Shown: piece by piece, positions 23,447-34,505 of the stretch
Layout: every line of letters begins with the position of its first letter
Position numbering within the stretch: position 1 is the stretch's first letter
From: Filosporella fistucella
Taxonomy: Eukaryota; Ascomycota; Leotiomycetes; Helotiales
Direction: 5' to 3'
DNA length: 64,000 nucleotides
Assembly (NCBI GenBank): GCA_030077755.1
Contig: JAQJZZ010000010.1
Location: forward strand, 3,038,001-3,102,000
Notes under the pieces: model-generated
What the model was told of the DNA's origin: nothing
The model's input: only the letters and a program-made list of their open reading frames with translations
Database searches by the model: none
Program-made: the position numbers and the translations under genes

Positions 23447-25279
23447 TCACTTCTCAATACTCCCAAATCTCGCCCACTCGAAACGTTCACGCCTATTGGA
23501 ATAGGTCTCCGAGCTTGAGTCATCTTCTTCCATTCTCTCTACCTTTATCTTTGGTGTCAGCGCCATTAGACCCTCATTCCGTTTATTTGAAGATGCGTAG
23601 TCCGAATCTCGGTAGTCTTCTACGTATGTTGTTTGATATTCTTCATAAATTGGTGTCACAAATCTTTCCTCCCTTGTATGAGGTCGATGGGTAGGAATTG
23701 AGATCCTGTCGATTTGGCCTTGTGTCAGAAGCATAGTTGGGTAGAAGAATGTACCGGGTCTCGGTAGAGTGAGTTTGACTGACTTAGTACTTGAGGTGGC
23801 GCTGGAACCCCCTTTTCCACCTCGGATATTGGGGGTTGACGAATAACTACCAAAGTTCATACTATCAGCATAATATTGAGCTGCGTTGTACTTATTATAA
23901 AGTTTGTACCTTGCGTCATAACCTTGGAGTGCTTCCTGAGGAACTACCGCTTTTGAGTTTTGAGATTCGCAATGTAGTACTGTATCCTGACGAGCATCGT
24001 CAGAAAACATTTCCCGCTCAAGAGCGTTGAGATCTCTTTGTCCTCTTCTTTGTGTATCTTCAATATCACTATCAACTCTCTTCCAGTCTTGGATTCCCAA
24101 CGCTGCAGCTTCAATAGCACCATCCTGGATGCTCTCTAACAATGAGAGACGTGGCTTGTCTCCACAAATTCTCTGGCGCCGGTGGGCAGATTGCTCAACG
24201 TACTCTCTCAAAGTATGACCACTGGCAGTTGTGAACTCATCGAGTATGAAATCGTATCTTTGCCGAATGCAGGAGTCGATAATGTCCTCCCGGCAAGCTT
24301 CGGCATGCTGCTCAATTCCTTTAATGCATGAGGTAAGAGTAAAACCATTGGGAGATTTGAAGAGATCCATACTAATGATAGTGTCTTTTTGTGGCTCATA
24401 ATAAAACTCATCACTAGTGGAGTATTCCTTGGCTGTTGCATCATTGTTGTTCTCTGCCATCTCTGCATGTTGCGGTACATCGTACGGCTTTTGGCACTGC
24501 TCTCTAGACAATACTGGCTGTCCATCATTCCCCACATTTAAAGAATAATACTGCGTTTCTGGCAATCCATTGTCAAGGTTGGAGTTCTGTGACTTGTCCA
24601 TATGAGTTTTTGTTTGTGCCTCATTGTTGTTTTTGACTTTGTTGGCGGTCGGAGTAATGAGGGCGCTGTTCATTGAATGTGCGGATATTATTTCATGGTT
24701 GAAATTAGCTAGATCAGTATTGATTGGAGATGGGGGAGGCGGTGGTGGGGGAGAGTAGTCTGGCGGCGGGGTCATTTCATCGTTCGCCCATCTCTTGACA
24801 TCCGCATCTTCCTTCCAATATGTCTCTGAGGCTATCGAAGACGATTCTGGATCATGTTCATGCCAATCTGGAAATCTTATACCCAATCCTGACTCGTTTC
24901 CACGAGGATGCCATAAACTCTTCCTTTCCTCTTCTCCGCCATGGCATTGAGGGTTTTCAGCAGCGGACGAAAACTCAGTCCACATTTGACGTTGTGATGC
25001 GCAATAATCGCAGACATAATATTTCAAGAAGCGGTCTTCATCTTTGCTATTGATGTAGACAATGTCACCTACTCGAAAATTCACTTCCGGATTTGCGGCT
25101 GAGATTTCCGCTAGATCTAAAATGAATGGACCTTTGTGATATGCGGGTCTTGGGTTGGCTCTGGCATTTCCATTGACTTCATATCCTTCAATCTGTTTTA
25201 TGGATTTATCTTTTGACTGCAGACGAGTTTGAGATGCAGAGACAGATGTGTCATGTCGACGAGAGTTTCCAGACGCCAT
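23447..25279 (-). CDS. Large hypothetical protein with proline-rich linker
   Basis: A 610-residue single ORF opening MASGNSRRHDTSVS. The N-terminal ~150 residues contain FRVGDIVYINSKDED and a YYVCDYCASQ stretch; the first looks a little like the start of a BAH or SH3-like fold, but this is weak. A proline run (PPPDYSPPPPPPPSP) at about 170-185 separates this from a long, polar, probably mostly disordered region rich in Asn, Gln, Ser and Glu with Tyr-rich patches, ending in basic/acidic helices. No catalytic motif. It reads as a long uninterrupted ORF with ordinary codon use, so it is likely a real gene. It is convergent with the upstream P450 (247 bp between stops). Confidence 0.65.
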   Translation of the reverse strand: MASGNSRRHDTSVSASQTRLQSKDKSIKQIEGYEVNGNARANPRPAYHKGPFILDLAEISAANPEVNFRVGDIVYINSKDEDRFLKYYVCDYCASQRQMWTEFSSAAENPQCHGGEEERKSLWHPRGNESGLGIRFPDWHEHDPESSSIASETYWKEDADVKRWANDEMTPPPDYSPPPPPPPSPINTDLANFNHEIISAHSMNSALITPTANKVKNNNEAQTKTHMDKSQNSNLDNGLPETQYYSLNVGNDGQPVLSREQCQKPYDVPQHAEMAENNNDATAKEYSTSDEFYYEPQKDTIISMDLFKSPNGFTLTSCIKGIEQHAEACREDIIDSCIRQRYDFILDEFTTASGHTLREYVEQSAHRRQRICGDKPRLSLLESIQDGAIEAAALGIQDWKRVDSDIEDTQRRGQRDLNALEREMFSDDARQDTVLHCESQNSKAVVPQEALQGYDARYKLYNKYNAAQYYADSMNFGSYSSTPNIRGGKGGSSATSSTKSVKLTLPRPGTFFYPTMLLTQGQIDRISIPTHRPHTREERFVTPIYEEYQTTYVEDYRDSDYASSNKRNEGLMALTPKIKVERMEEDDSSSETYSNRRERFEWARFGSIEK

Positions 25280-25411
25280 GCTATTGATATGTGGCTGATA
25301 ATCACATGTAAGTAATACAACTAGTTCCCATTCTGATGCGGACTTACACAGGATTTTTCTGATGTGTGCAAATGTATTTGATATATTAGTCAGCGACTTG
25401 AATGTGCAGTT

Positions 25412-25780
25412 TTATCTCAAGGTTGTGGATGGTTGTTGAATATGCTTGTTGAATGGACATGAGAGAAGAGATAAGGGAAGCGTTATATAGACAGGAAGAA
25501 GTATATGACACTCAGCGGAGTCAACCGCATCCGTGAATCGAATGAATAGAGACGCAGGCGCGACCATCTCTTCCAAAATAGAATCGGTTCTTGACTCGAA
25601 TTCTCCCATGCATGTTGAGAATTCAGCAAGTGCGACCTTAGGCCCAACATCCTGATGTGACTTTAGATGAATTTCCATTTCTCGAATGCTATGAGACAAA
25701 TGGTGAGGCCGAGCTGAGATAGGAATTGCTATAGACTTGGAATACCTGACCTTATCAGAAACTTCATTCATTGATGGCAT
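25412..25780 (-). CDS. Small hypothetical ORF
   Basis: A 122-residue ATG ORF (MPSMNEVSDKVRYSK...) upstream of the 610-residue gene on the same strand. The middle reads as an amphipathic helix (HHLSHSIREMEIHLKSHQD) followed by a charged region; the C-terminus is low-complexity and may be read-through. A possible intron near the start (AAG|GTCAGG) could not be settled. Kept at low confidence. Confidence 0.3.
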   Translation of the reverse strand: MPSMNEVSDKVRYSKSIAIPISARPHHLSHSIREMEIHLKSHQDVGPKVALAEFSTCMGEFESRTDSILEEMVAPASLFIRFTDAVDSAECHILLPVYITLPLSLLSCPFNKHIQQPSTTLR

Positions 25781-26720
25781 AAAGACGTGATATTTAATAT
25801 ATGACTGCTGAGCAAGTTTTTAGCCAGACACAGCTTCATCTATACGGCTCTATTCAACGAATACAGTAGCGCTCTAGTATTATCGGATAGATATGCCATG
25901 TCCTTCAAGGACCGCACGCCTCGATCGCGAGACGTGGCAAATCTCACTCAATCTGCAAGTTGCGCTTGACCCGAATATTGGTTTCCTCAAATACTGCATG
26001 ACTCAGGCCGCACAATTCATCCATTATTGGTTTTGTCCAAGAATGCCGTCTAACTCTCACATAATATCAGGAGAGCAGTAAAACTTTGAAGCAGATGGTA
26101 TTAAGGGCATCGTAATAGGCTCTCAAGTCAAACTTAAATCAACACAAACACCGAAACGGTTATCTGATTCAAGCAGAAACTTCTACTGAATTGCAAAAGA
26201 AACTAACAATGAAACCTCTTCGAAAAGAAATCCAACAATCTTTGGCTTCATCCAACAATCACAATTGAAGAAGGAATCAACCACAAATCAGGCTGTCACA
26301 AAACGATGAACTTCTCGTTCCAATATAAACCACCGACAATTATCCTGCTTGGCCACCGGAACCGCAATAATCAATCGAGATGCCAAATTTGCCGTCTAGC
26401 CAGTCTCTGACCTGGTTCTTATTTGCCCTCGATTGCATATTGCTCTTACCACTCTATCCATACCAGAAGTACCGCCGAAACCTATACATTTTCATTTCTA
26501 CGTCTACATAGTAGGAGTAGGTGCTAGCTGAGGAAAATATGTGTCACGTGTATCCAACCACCCATTTTGATTCCTGAACTTCACTTTCAAATATCAAATT
26601 GCAATCATGAAGTTACGACCAAATGAATCATTTCTCATTCATTATGAACATCACTTCAAACAAGACTTAATACAATCTTTCACATTCCCCTACCCCACCC
26701 TTCAACCACTTTAAGCCCTT
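25781..26720. other. Intergenic
   Basis: About 940 bp, with a TCACGTG at 26544-26550. AT-rich; no gene supported. Confidence 0.5.
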
Positions 26721-28674
26721 TTAACAGACCATCTTATAGTACCTCTTCCAAGTCGGTAATGCAGCCTTCTCTATACGCTCTGCTTCGATCAACGCAGGGG
26801 TATCAATCTCCCTACGTCCAGTAACCAGATCCATATTCGAAGTCCTCATGAAAGGAGTCTTGAAATAAATCTTGTACGGAATATAAAACAAGATCACGAC
26901 TGGCGCAGCCAAATAGGCCAAGAAAAAGCTCTTTGCAACCTCAGTGGACGAAAGATCAGCATATCCGATGGGCCAAATGGCAGTCCAAAATTGAGCGACA
27001 AGGACAAGACAATTGAGGGTGAAGCCAACCCAGGAACCGATCACGCCTACTTGTGACTTGAATGCCAGCTCGTCAAGGGAGTGACCTTGCTTCTTCCACG
27101 CGGCTCGGAAACGGATGTGTGCGAGACAGATGGAGCCCCATGTGAAGATTGAAGAGAGACCAGAGAGAGAGTACAGCCAATTCAGAGCAGTTGCGGCAGT
27201 AGCCTGGCCTCCTGCCACAACGTAACAGAGAAGTCCTAGTACTGAAGCGACGAGGATGGAGAAGAGAGGACGGCCTTTACGATCGATGTAAGCCAGGAAG
27301 CGTGGAGCTTGGTTCTGTTCTGCCAAAGCTGCGAGAGTACGGGAGGAACCATAGATGGAGGAATTTCCGACCGACAATACAGCGATGAGAATAACGACGT
27401 TCATAACGGATGGCAGACCGCTGATTCCAGCATTATTGATTGCAATGACGAAGGGTGAAGCCTTGGCATCAGCGGAGCTATCTCCGAGGAGTCTGGGGTC
27501 GCCATATGGGACAAGGACACTGACAATGGTCAAAGCAACCATGTAGAAGAGACAGATACGCCAGAATACTTGCTTGATGGCAGTTGGCAGAGTCTTGCGT
27601 GGGTTATCTGCTTCGGCTGCGGCAAGACCAACAAGTTCTGTTCCGGCGAAGGAGAAGGCTGCTGTGACGAAAACGCTGCAAAGACCTTTGAAGCCATGGT
27701 TGAAAGCACCAGATTGGATAGATCCTGGCTCGGCAGTACCACTAGCGTAGCCAGCATAGTCCGGCTGGACTGTGTTTGGTTGCCAGTATCGGCCACCAAG
27801 ATATCCTCCATTAGGTCCTCCACCACAGTTGAGGATTATACCAAGAATAATGAAACCAATAACAGCGATCACTTTGATGATGGCAAAGATAAACTCGGCT
27901 TCTCCATATCCTCTAACACCAAAGAAATTGATAGCAACTATAACAACGAAAAATATGGTTACCCAGGCTGCGGAATTGGTATCGGCGGCTCCAGGCCAGA
28001 ATCCAAGTGTGATGGACGCAGCGACAATTTCGAGAGGAAGAACGACTAGCCATTGAATGGCATAACTGCGAGATTCCGTTAGCTCGGTAACAATGATCTT
28101 GGTTTATATCTTTACTTCCAACCCATAGCGAAACCCCAAGCTGGATCCAAAAACCGAGTCGAGTACGCAGAAAAGGACCCTGCTACTGGAAACAATACTG
28201 CCATCTCACCCAAAGCCTGAACAGTGCAGAACATGAGAATGCCTATAATTCCAAAAGCTATGATGAGAGAAGCTGGTCCACCTGTGGACAAAGCCGCCCC
28301 CGATGTAACGAAAAGACCGGTACCTGTATGTGTCAGTCGAATAGTCCGTCGCGTGCTGAGAAAGCGCCAAAACCCAACATTCGCAACTTACCTATCGAGC
28401 CACCGATAGCAATCATCTGCATGTGTCTCCCCTTCAGTTTTCTTGAGAGCCCAGAGTTGGCGGTTGCTTCTGCAGCAGCTGCATGGTCATATCCGCCTCC
28501 CGATCGGTCGGTCTTTTGCGCAGGTTTGATAACAGATGCATTAGGATCCCTCTTAAAACTGTCGACAAAACGAGTTGACCATGTCCTGTTATGCGATTGC
28601 TGTACACCGGATTCCCATTCCGGACTATCGGTTCTCGCCGTTTTGCCAACTCCCTTCTCTTCGTCGGTAGACAT
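26721..28674 (-). CDS. GAP1-like: General amino-acid permease (YAT/APC family)
   Basis: Three exons: 28674-28392, 28323-28116, 28065-26721; 611 residues, in frame, all GT..AG. A charged cytosolic N-terminus leads to RHMQMIAIGGSIGTGLFV, the signature opening of fungal amino-acid permeases. The second splice restores GWNYAIQWLVVLPLE. About 12 membrane helices follow, with SFAGTELVGLAAAEADNPRK, SVGNSSIYGSSRTL and NWLYSLSGLSS, all conserved in Gap1-type H+ symporters. The tail ends ...ALPTWKRYYKMVC. Start: MSTDEEKG at 28674 is preferred; an in-frame ATG at 28734 would add 20 residues. Imports amino acids across the plasma membrane; exact specificity cannot be read from sequence. Confidence 0.92.
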
Positions 28675-28734
28675 GGCGGGTATGGCGTATGTGGCGCAGG
28701 TACAATCGGTGGTAAGTCCTGGGATGTCGTACAA

Positions 28735-30891
28735 TCAAGCTTCTGTTGTCTTGGAAATACAAATCAACAGCGTGCGGCCAAGTAAAGACCAGAGATACCA
28801 AGAACACTTAAGACGAGCGAGGGAGAGGGGACAAGACGGGTTTTAACAGAATCAAGGCCCCTGAACAGCAATCCTCCCAGACCCCCTTGACATCTATGCC
28901 AACCCAGGCCGTACCGCAATATTAGCCCATCTCTTTACAGTACCTTCCATTATCATCAGAGTTCGCTCATTAGCGTTATCTATAAGTCACGATACTATGT
29001 CGATCGCGCATCCATCCGTTAATCCCTTTCCGTATTAGAAGAAGAGGGCGAGAAGGGTTTGCGTGATTTCTGCAAATGACAGTCGTGGCGCATATCAGCA
29101 CTAGGATGCTCTTACGACATAGTGCTTGTTGGTGCCGTGTGAGTGGTGTACTCCAGCGAGTGACAGCGTCTGAATTGCGGGGACTTGCGCCGCACTGGTG
29201 CCACAACGGGCCCCGGGCTCACTATAATTTTAATAACAAGGTGCTGAAGGAACTGAAGGTGGAAGAACGTTGCCGATCGATCCTCTCGCGACAAGTTACT
29301 TTCCCCCGTTATATGGGGCCGTATGCACTTGAAGCTTGGATCCTTGAAACTTTCGTTGCCGGATTGCCCGCAACTCCAATCGGGCTATTATTCATAATTG
29401 TACTGACAGGACTTGAGTTTGCGGGGGAAAAGTAAGAAGTCAGAACCTTGTCCCGACCCGCTGAGGGAAGGAAATTCTACGGTCGTGAGTCAGCTTCCAT
29501 TTGTGTGTTGAAGAGTTTTCTCGTGTGGTGTTACAAATGATGCATTTACGCGCGAGGGGTTGTAATGATTCCCTTGGTCTAAATTGGCTGCGGATCGAGT
29601 TCCTTCCATTCATATGGTCTCGAGGTATCTTCACAGATAATTGCTTGACCTAAAATCTGAACGTATCTTATCGAAACATCTCTTGCTGCAGTAGCCACAT
29701 TGGAAATACCTTCCTTATCTCTCACCTATCCTTCTAGAAAAATAAAGTGGGTCTACGGAGACGGCAGAAACGTCATCCTGGGTCACGAACTCCATAGGGA
29801 AGATGCAGCCTTGTGTTTCCCGGTAACGGCCCGTTTCTTCTCCTGGGCTGGCTGTTATCAGAACTCAGCTGTCAGTGGCGGGGTCTTACGTTCGTAAATC
29901 AAGCACTGGCTTTCGTAGCTGATCCTGATCGTTAACCAGGAACGAGACTTTATTTATCACGAGTTAATCATCCCGTCTTATATTCGCATCCAGCTTTGGA
30001 AGGTGACAATGCGGGAAAGGGGCATAAGCGAGACACATACATATACGAAGTTTTCATTTATGCCAAGTTTACCCAAGAACCAATACTGCCAGCAGTTCTT
30101 CCGAGTGGGATTAATATCTTGTTTTATGCTTAGTTTAAACTTCATTGCGTATTCTTCCGTTCTAGTCCTTACTGCCTTTTGTAAAAGGCTTGTTCGTTGC
30201 GGCATATTCATGACAAACCTCACCTTTTGTACACAAAGTACCCTACTTTCCATTTCCACCATCAATATGATTTCCACAATTTTAACTTCTAGATCTTGAA
30301 CCCAGGGTTGTGGTATAAAGACATTCCCGATATCTAGTCTCTAATATGAAAGTTATTTATTGTATTCACCATCTTACAGTCATTAAACACCCATCTTCTC
30401 TCTTTGTCTTCTGAACAAAAAATATTATATAACAGCATTGTCCTGACGAGGAATTGTCGTAGCTGAGTTTTATCAAGAGCAAAAACTCTTCAATAACCTG
30501 AAGTGTCTGGATGAGATGTCAAGACAATGGATTGTACCCGTTGTCTCCCCCCAGAGCAAAAGTTTGCGATCTTCAAGCATTACTTCGATTAACAGAAACC
30601 ACCGTAAACAAAAAATAGCTTATGGTCAAGCTGCGACGCAACACTCATGTCTCAACACTCAAAGCAAGGTCTGGCCCTCTCTGAAAACCGTTCCGAATGA
30701 GTGTTCTTCCATATCAAAAAGTTTCTTGAGACGTAGGGACACAACGATACAATGTACCTATAGTAGAAACAACTTTCCAATCTCATTCATCTTCCCATTT
30801 AAATTCCTTTCATACACCATACCTTTACTCTGCCTACTATTTCCCAACTCTACCACTACCTCGTCAAACAGACCGATCTGGAAAAGCGAAA
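28735..30891. other. Long intergenic stretch
   Basis: About 2.2 kb. The longest ATG ORF (29076-29435, 119 codons) has no recognisable feature. No repeat or RNA gene recognised. Contains the promoter of the permease. Confidence 0.5.
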
Positions 30892-31086
30892 ATGCCCGAC
30901 ATCGACGAAATCCTCGACCCCTGGCCCATCTTCATCATCACTCTAACCATCGCCCTCCTTTTCCCAAAATCCATCCTCCTGTCCTACCTCCTATTCACCT
31001 CCAAGCTTCAATCTCTCTGTTACCCCCTCCAGCATCTCCATCTCTGCTACCACTTCCTGTATTATCTCAAATACGCTCAGAATTGA
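30892..31086 (+). CDS. Small single-span membrane protein candidate
   Basis: A 64-residue ORF beginning MPDIDEILDPWPIFII, with a favourable AAAATG context and a pyrimidine-rich leader. An acidic N-terminus is followed by one or two hydrophobic segments (WPIFIITLTIALLFP, ILLSYLLFTS) and a His/Tyr/Cys-rich end. No family recognised. The context is good but such short ORFs occur by chance. Confidence 0.35.
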   Translation: MPDIDEILDPWPIFIITLTIALLFPKSILLSYLLFTSKLQSLCYPLQHLHLCYHFLYYLKYAQN

Positions 31087-31614
31087 GAAATCAATCACCA
31101 TAACCCTCCTTCAGAAATTAATCTGGTATATCAAGATTTTGTTTTACATACAATGCTTTTCAGATTGATTGATTAAGCTGGACTAGCGGGGATAAGAGGA
31201 GAATGAATTCAGGTTGGGTGGTTGGCAGGGTTGGTTGAGGGGGGAGGGGGGAGGGACGCATGCGGGAGACGAGAGCCATAGGTGAGAGAGACCGGGAGAT
31301 GGAGAGGAAAAAGTTGCTTTGGTTAGTGATTTTCTTGATCCGGGTGGAGATTGGTTCACTTATGACTCTGGTCTTGACATATGGGCGTTGTTATTGGGAG
31401 TGGCTGAATCTGTGAAAATAGATTTCAGGAAGAGAAGCGAAAGTTGAAGACAATGTAATAATGTTTATTGGCAGAATGCAACGTGTGGGGAGAGAATGAC
31501 GCACCAGGGAGAATGTAAAGGGCTAGCATTGCAACTCTTCAATTTCGTTTTCGAATAACTCTACCAGGTTCTGTCTCAGCCGCCTCAAGCTAACGAACTC
31601 AGTTAGACCACTCT
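31087..31614. other. Intergenic, purine-rich
   Basis: About 530 bp with a G/A-rich patch near 31225-31320. No gene supported. Confidence 0.5.
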
Positions 31615-33832
31615 TCAATAACACAATCCATAATCCTCTTGACATCTATTCCCTGTACTGCAGTAATCCGATGAATCTCCACAGAACCCCCCTTTGGAGC
31701 AGCAATGCCCACGTGATCTGCCATAACAAGTAATGCCATTGCCACATTTACCATCAACGCTCGTCGAGAAACCATTAGGGGTGCAACTACCGAAGTTGAC
31801 TTGACAGCCATTATTGGTGGCACAATAAGGAGGTGATGACCCGCAGTATCCATGGGATGAACAGCAGTCTCCAAAACCAGATGTGGTACAAAAGTTCGAC
31901 GTCGAGGAGCCGCATGTCGCATCTGGAGAGACGTTGAGGGGATCATCGCCGCTGAGTGAGGGTTTAGCATATTTGATAGGAACACCCGCAGAGCCACCTA
32001 CCTCCCAGGACCAGAGTCAAGCTCAACACTCCATATACTTACTCCTCCCAAACAATGCTGATCGGCCCAGGTAGTTTTCAATGCAATAGTGTCATCATCA
32101 TCATAACCAATCCACCGATCTGCCCAATTGAGCTGTTTTATCATATGATCAGGTAACAACTTGGGATCGAGTCGATGCTGGTGAAGTGCCAAAGTGATTT
32201 CCCTGTTAGACATGATTCCAGGACTAGTTGTACACTTCCCAGGAGCACTGGCACCAACGTATGGACAGCCGACATCTGCGCAAGCAGGGTTGGCCAGTGT
32301 GAATCCACGACCATAATATGCGATACCAAGATTGACCTTGGCTGGACTGACTCCCGCAAACCATAGTGGGGAAAGGTCTTTCTCTATATCTAGGATGGAA
32401 TTTTGTGGCAGGACATGTGCCCCCAGCATAGCGGCTTCCCATGGTCCATGCAAATCGTAGGACATGAAGTTGAAGAAGTCGACATAGGATGCTAGCGATG
32501 CAACATCAAAGTACTGAAGGTAGCCAAAGTCTGGCGGACTGTCAATGTCAGTAAATGCTTGTGGGTTACGTGACCGACGGACAGTGCAATACTTATGCCA
32601 TATTTTGTACCGAATGCCGCACGCATCTCTCGCAGTAGAGCTACAAAGTTGGCGATATCTGCAGGTTGGCCGCCACGATTTTCAACCCCCGGAAACTCCC
32701 AATCTAAATCAACACCCTGAAACCCCCATCTCGTCATAAATCGTACAAGTGAAAAGATGAAGGCTCCTCTACCATCTGCACTAGAACAGAGGATTGACCA
32801 TGTGGTAAAAGTGGGCTCTCCTGGATCACTGAACCCATATCCTCCGACCGCGATCCATGTTTCTAAACTTCTGGATTTCAGTGATGTGAATTGTTGATAT
32901 AGAGCTAAGTCACCCGGGTCAACAGGAACGATTTGGAATGTAGTCGGATCAATGGAAGCAAATGCAAATACGAGGTGAGTCAAATGTCGTGTGCTAAGCT
33001 GCAAAGGAGCGATCCGATTGCACGATCTCCATCTCACATTTCTGAGCCTGTCAGCAGAGCCTTTGGTAATATTTAGATTATGACTTACCCAGACTGATAG
33101 TAAGCAACCTTCCTTCCCCCTGAGGCTGTAGCAGCAGTGGCAGCGCAGGAGGGTGCCGATACAACCTGGCAGCTTCCATATCCTTCCTGACAAGGTACAT
33201 TATTACCTCCTATGGTAAGTGAGTTACAATGAGCGTTGCTCATCTACTTCATGTCAGTCACTACATATGGTTCCATTCCGCAGTGTCGTACCCCGCAGTA
33301 TCCGAAGTATGAGCAGCACAGGTTCAAAGGGCATTTCTGAGCTCCGTAAATCGAGTCCTTCCCACACATAGCGCGAGCATTGCAATTAGAGATACATGTT
33401 GTTGCAGCTGTGTTTTGACAGTTGTAGGGCGTAAAGCCACATTTCCCTTCCTTCATTTTGTCAGTTTGATCTTGTACTGCTTGGGCTCTTACACACCGAG
33501 TTACAGCAGCTGCCATCAACACACGGCTGACCAGGTCCACACTCGACTGGTCCATCTCTGGCATGAAGAGAAATTGCCTTTGATGTTGCGTTGCTTATAT
33601 CCTGAGTGATTGAATCCTTCTCAGCTTTCGTAGCATTCAACCCGATCTGACCGAGAATATGTCGAAGACCAACTTCTAGGATTGAAATCGGCGGAGGCCT
33701 GACAAAGTTTTGATGAGGGATAGCAGTATGTACTTTTCGTTTCACATTGCGGGAACCCGCTGTAACACTGAGAGCGTCGGAGTGGAGAAGGAGAAGAGTT
33801 AGAGTTAGCGCGAAGTAGAACCAAGGAAACAT
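31615..33832 (-). CDS. GH18 chitinase, subgroup-C-like, with CBM18 modules at both ends
   Basis: Six exons: 33832-33493, 33446-33292, 33243-33089, 33047-32583, 32538-32002, 31951-31615; 662 residues, all junctions in phase. Signal peptide about 1-20, a propeptide with a basic KRK site (31-33), then a Cys-rich chitin-binding region (about 97-195: CCSYFGYCG, PCQEGYGSC). The GH18 barrel runs from YYQSG (about 215) on, with WIAVGGYGFSDPG and the catalytic GVDLDWE (proton donor Glu about 334), MSYDLHGPW, YYGRGFTL and GGVSIWSVELD. After the last intron two CBM18/hevein-like modules follow (CCSSHGYCG..., HCCSKGGFCG...CQEDYGLCY). It hydrolyses chitin outside the cell. Subgroup C enzymes resemble the alpha subunit of yeast killer toxin and often serve in mycoparasitism or antagonism; that role is inferred. 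Confidence 0.9.
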
Positions 33833-34100
33833 TCTAGATACTAGAGTTAAAATTTCGATGTGAAGAGAGAATGCCGTGAAGGACTGTGGGAATCAAGGGT
33901 TTCAGAATATGTTTTGCCAACGTCACCAGTCACGAAATAGGAAACTGCGTCCCAGTGTTGGTCAAGAATTTCATGAACCCGAAATGAGTGTTACAGTAAT
34001 GAAGCAACGCCTCTTACGCTCCCTAGTTATCGGAAAGAAATCCACGTCCTGAAAACAGGAAGAAAAAGAGAGAAATTGAAATGGAAATATATGTCTCGTA
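33833..34100. other. Chitinase promoter region
   Basis: Short upstream flank of the chitinase gene; no specific site identified. Confidence 0.4.
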
Positions 34101-34358
34101 CTCATGTTATGGAGTCTGACATGTACGATGTGGTGCAATACAGTCTTTCAATCTCTTCTGGAATACTGGATCTGACAACCCAAGGTCAGCACCAATGCCA
34201 TGATAAAAAGCATAATTGGACGTCGAAGCATCGCGATTTCTCCAGGCCAACTGCCATTTATCGAGTGTCAATATGCAAGCTGTGAATCCGCTATCGTGTG
34301 CTCGTTGAAGGAGGGATATCGTGAGCTCGTCGTCATCGTGTGGCATGTACAACTATGT
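34101..34358 (-). pseudogene. Relic of an FMN-dependent 2-hydroxyacid oxidase / lactate monooxygenase-like gene
   Basis: An 80-residue open stretch reads LYMPHDDDELTISLLQRA, then HDSGFTACILTLDKWQLAWR, TSNYAFYHGIGADLGLSDPV and FQKRL before ending. The pattern (PxDDEL, LTLDxWxxxWR, SNyaF..G, DPVFQK) is that of the middle of lactate 2-monooxygenase-like FMN enzymes. Neither the FMN-binding N-terminal part nor the catalytic SNHGGR region is present nearby, and a TAG precedes the fragment in frame. It is therefore a remnant. It is distinct from the intact flavocytochrome b2 at 58.6 kb, which is a different branch of the family. Confidence 0.65.
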
Positions 34359-34505
34359 CCGTGCACGTGATTGTTATTTACCTCTCACCTTGTCACTCTG
34401 GGGACGAATAACGGGATGAACTTATCCCTTAAAACAGTGAGATCTTTAGAGTCTCCAATTGCTCCAAGGCGTAATATTTCTTTATCAATTGCTTTGAATA
34501 TATCA

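Noticed and set aside
28675..28734. Upstream in-frame ATG for the amino-acid permease (28734)
   Set aside because: Adds 20 residues with no family resemblance; the ATG at 28674 gives a typical N-terminus. Left as an alternative.
29076..29435. 119-codon plus-strand ATG ORF
   Set aside because: No domain, odd composition and no supporting context; probably chance.
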